A stretch of DNA of 6,070 nt from Elusimicrobiota bacterium. Lineage in GTDB: Bacteria > Elusimicrobiota > Elusimicrobia > O2-12-FULL-59-9. Of the stretch, positions 5,770 to 6,070 are shown piece after piece. Within the stretch, counting starts at the first letter, position 1. Each line of letters opens with the position of its first letter. The stretch is from assembly GCA_016206405.1 (NCBI GenBank), contig JACQRQ010000124.1:1-6070 (forward strand). The letters are read 5' to 3'. Position numbers and translations under genes: made by a program. The notes beneath the pieces are model-generated. The model was not told the DNA's origin. It made no database searches and was given only the letters and a program-made list of their open reading frames with translations.

Positions 5770-6019
5770 TTGTCGCGCCCTGCGCGGCGCTGACCAGTGG
5801 CAGCGCCGCTCGGGTCTGAGGACCGCTCGGCTACGAAGGAACCTCGCGGCGCTCCTCATGGGAGAACCAAGCCAGTGGCTCGGTTCAGGGCACCCCCTCC
5901 ACCGGCCATCCCAGTGGGGTACCACTCCGTGGTTCCCCCTATCTCTGACGGCGCCATGCCAAGGCAGGCGCCTGTCACCCTCTCCTTCAAGGAAATTCCT
6001 AAATTTAACGCGCCCTGCG
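5770..6019 (-). ncRNA. Candidate structured non-coding RNA upstream of the tRNA, family not recognised
   Basis: About 250 bases without a believable protein gene contain many strong hairpins on the minus strand. TGAC.GGCGCC/GGCGCC.GTCA spans 5946-5977 (10 pairs, one bulge). ACCAC-GGA-GTGGT with an outer GGGG/CCCC lies at 5916-5939. GAACCGAGCC-ACT-GGCTTGGTTC (10 pairs) lies at 5864-5886. A bulged stem TGAGGA..CCGC/GCGG-TCCTCA joins 5846-5858 with 5817-5826. A 9-pair stem GCGGCGCTG/CAGCGCCGC lies at 5784-5809. A promoter-like sequence precedes the region and the tRNA follows it, so the minus strand is the probable sense. I compared it by memory with RNase P, SRP, 6S, tmRNA, T-box and common riboswitches and none fits. 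It could be an independent RNA, a tRNA leader, or a degenerate mobile hairpin element. Confidence 0.5.
5774..6019. repeat. 11-bp direct repeats CGCGCCCTGCG flanking the structured region
   Basis: CGCGCCCTGCG occurs at 5774-5784 and again at 6009-6019, 235 bp apart in the same orientation, enclosing nearly all the hairpin-rich sequence. The inner copy overlaps the end of the 9-pair hairpin by one base. Such bracketing could reflect a target duplication from insertion, a recombination site, or chance in GC-rich DNA. Confidence 0.5.
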
Positions 6020-6025
6020 AGCATT

Positions 6026-6054
6026 ACAATAGGAAATTCAGGGCTTGGCTTCAA
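6026..6054 (-). promoter_or_regulatory. Sigma70-type promoter candidate for the structured RNA and tRNA
   Basis: TTGAAG (6054-6049) and TATTGT (6031-6026) are separated by 17 bp and each matches the consensus at 4 of 6 bases. Transcription would start near 6019, at the outer CGCAGGGCGCG repeat, and proceed through the hairpins into the tRNA. The 16 bases beyond it to the window end show nothing recognisable. Confidence 0.5.
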
Positions 6055-6070
6055 GTTGCCGCCTTTATTA

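Noticed and set aside
5921..5930. TGGTACC resembling a T-box antiterminator core
   Set aside because: The full T-box context (GGGTGGNACCGCG, specifier stem, downstream aminoacyl-tRNA synthetase) is absent, and this sequence is already explained by the GGA-loop hairpin.
5770..6019. RNase P, SRP, 6S or tmRNA gene
   Set aside because: None of the hallmark sequences (GAGGAAAGTCCG, GGAAGCAGCC-type SRP loop, tmRNA tRNA-like ends) is seen on either strand.
5731..6054. A 107-codon minus-strand open frame covering the hairpin region and part of the tRNA
   Set aside because: It runs into the tRNA gene, is Arg/Gly/Trp-rich without motifs, and overlaps many perfect hairpins. The lack of stops is explained by high GC.

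Overview
The window reads as a GC-rich bacterial chromosome. It holds the front part of a respiratory complex I (NADH:quinone oxidoreductase) operon, all on the minus strand, plus a small RNA locus upstream of it. The lineage cannot be fixed from sequence alone. The combination of a compact bacterial histone, a nuoABCD-H-I order without E/F/G, and a tRNA lacking an encoded CCA suggests a less-studied Gram-negative phylum (Elusimicrobiota, Bdellovibrionota or similar). This is a guess.

Layout, read in the direction of transcription (high to low coordinates). (1) About 6054-5651: a sigma70-like promoter (6026-6054), then roughly 250 bases without a credible protein gene but dense in near-perfect hairpins (about 5774-6019), then a tRNA with anticodon CAU (5696-5768) and a 7-bp hairpin (5651-5669). 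(2) 5652-5596: a second, well-formed promoter (TTGACT, 17 bp, TAGACT) with two GGAAGTTT repeats at or just upstream of its -35 box. (3) 5546-1: a tightly packed operon. It begins with a 59-residue histone-fold protein that is easily missed because of its size, followed by a MidA/NDUFAF7-type methyltransferase, nuoA, nuoB, nuoC, nuoD, nuoH and the start of nuoI, which runs off the window. Most junctions overlap by 4 to 17 nt and the rest are 7-19 nt apart, so one transcript with translational coupling is likely.

How the genes work together. NuoB, NuoC, NuoD and NuoI form the quinone-reducing connecting module, and NuoA and NuoH are membrane subunits of the proton-pumping arm. The NADH-oxidising genes nuoE/F/G are not between nuoD and nuoH, so they are either elsewhere or absent. 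The mitochondrial relative of the methyltransferase, NDUFAF7, dimethylates one arginine of NDUFS2, the NuoD homologue. That arginine is present here (NuoD Arg60, motif HRGSEKL), so the operon appears to carry an enzyme together with its substrate. The leading histone gene ties a DNA-packaging protein to expression of a respiratory complex, which is the most unexpected part of the layout. The structured region in front of the tRNA is the best candidate for an undescribed RNA.
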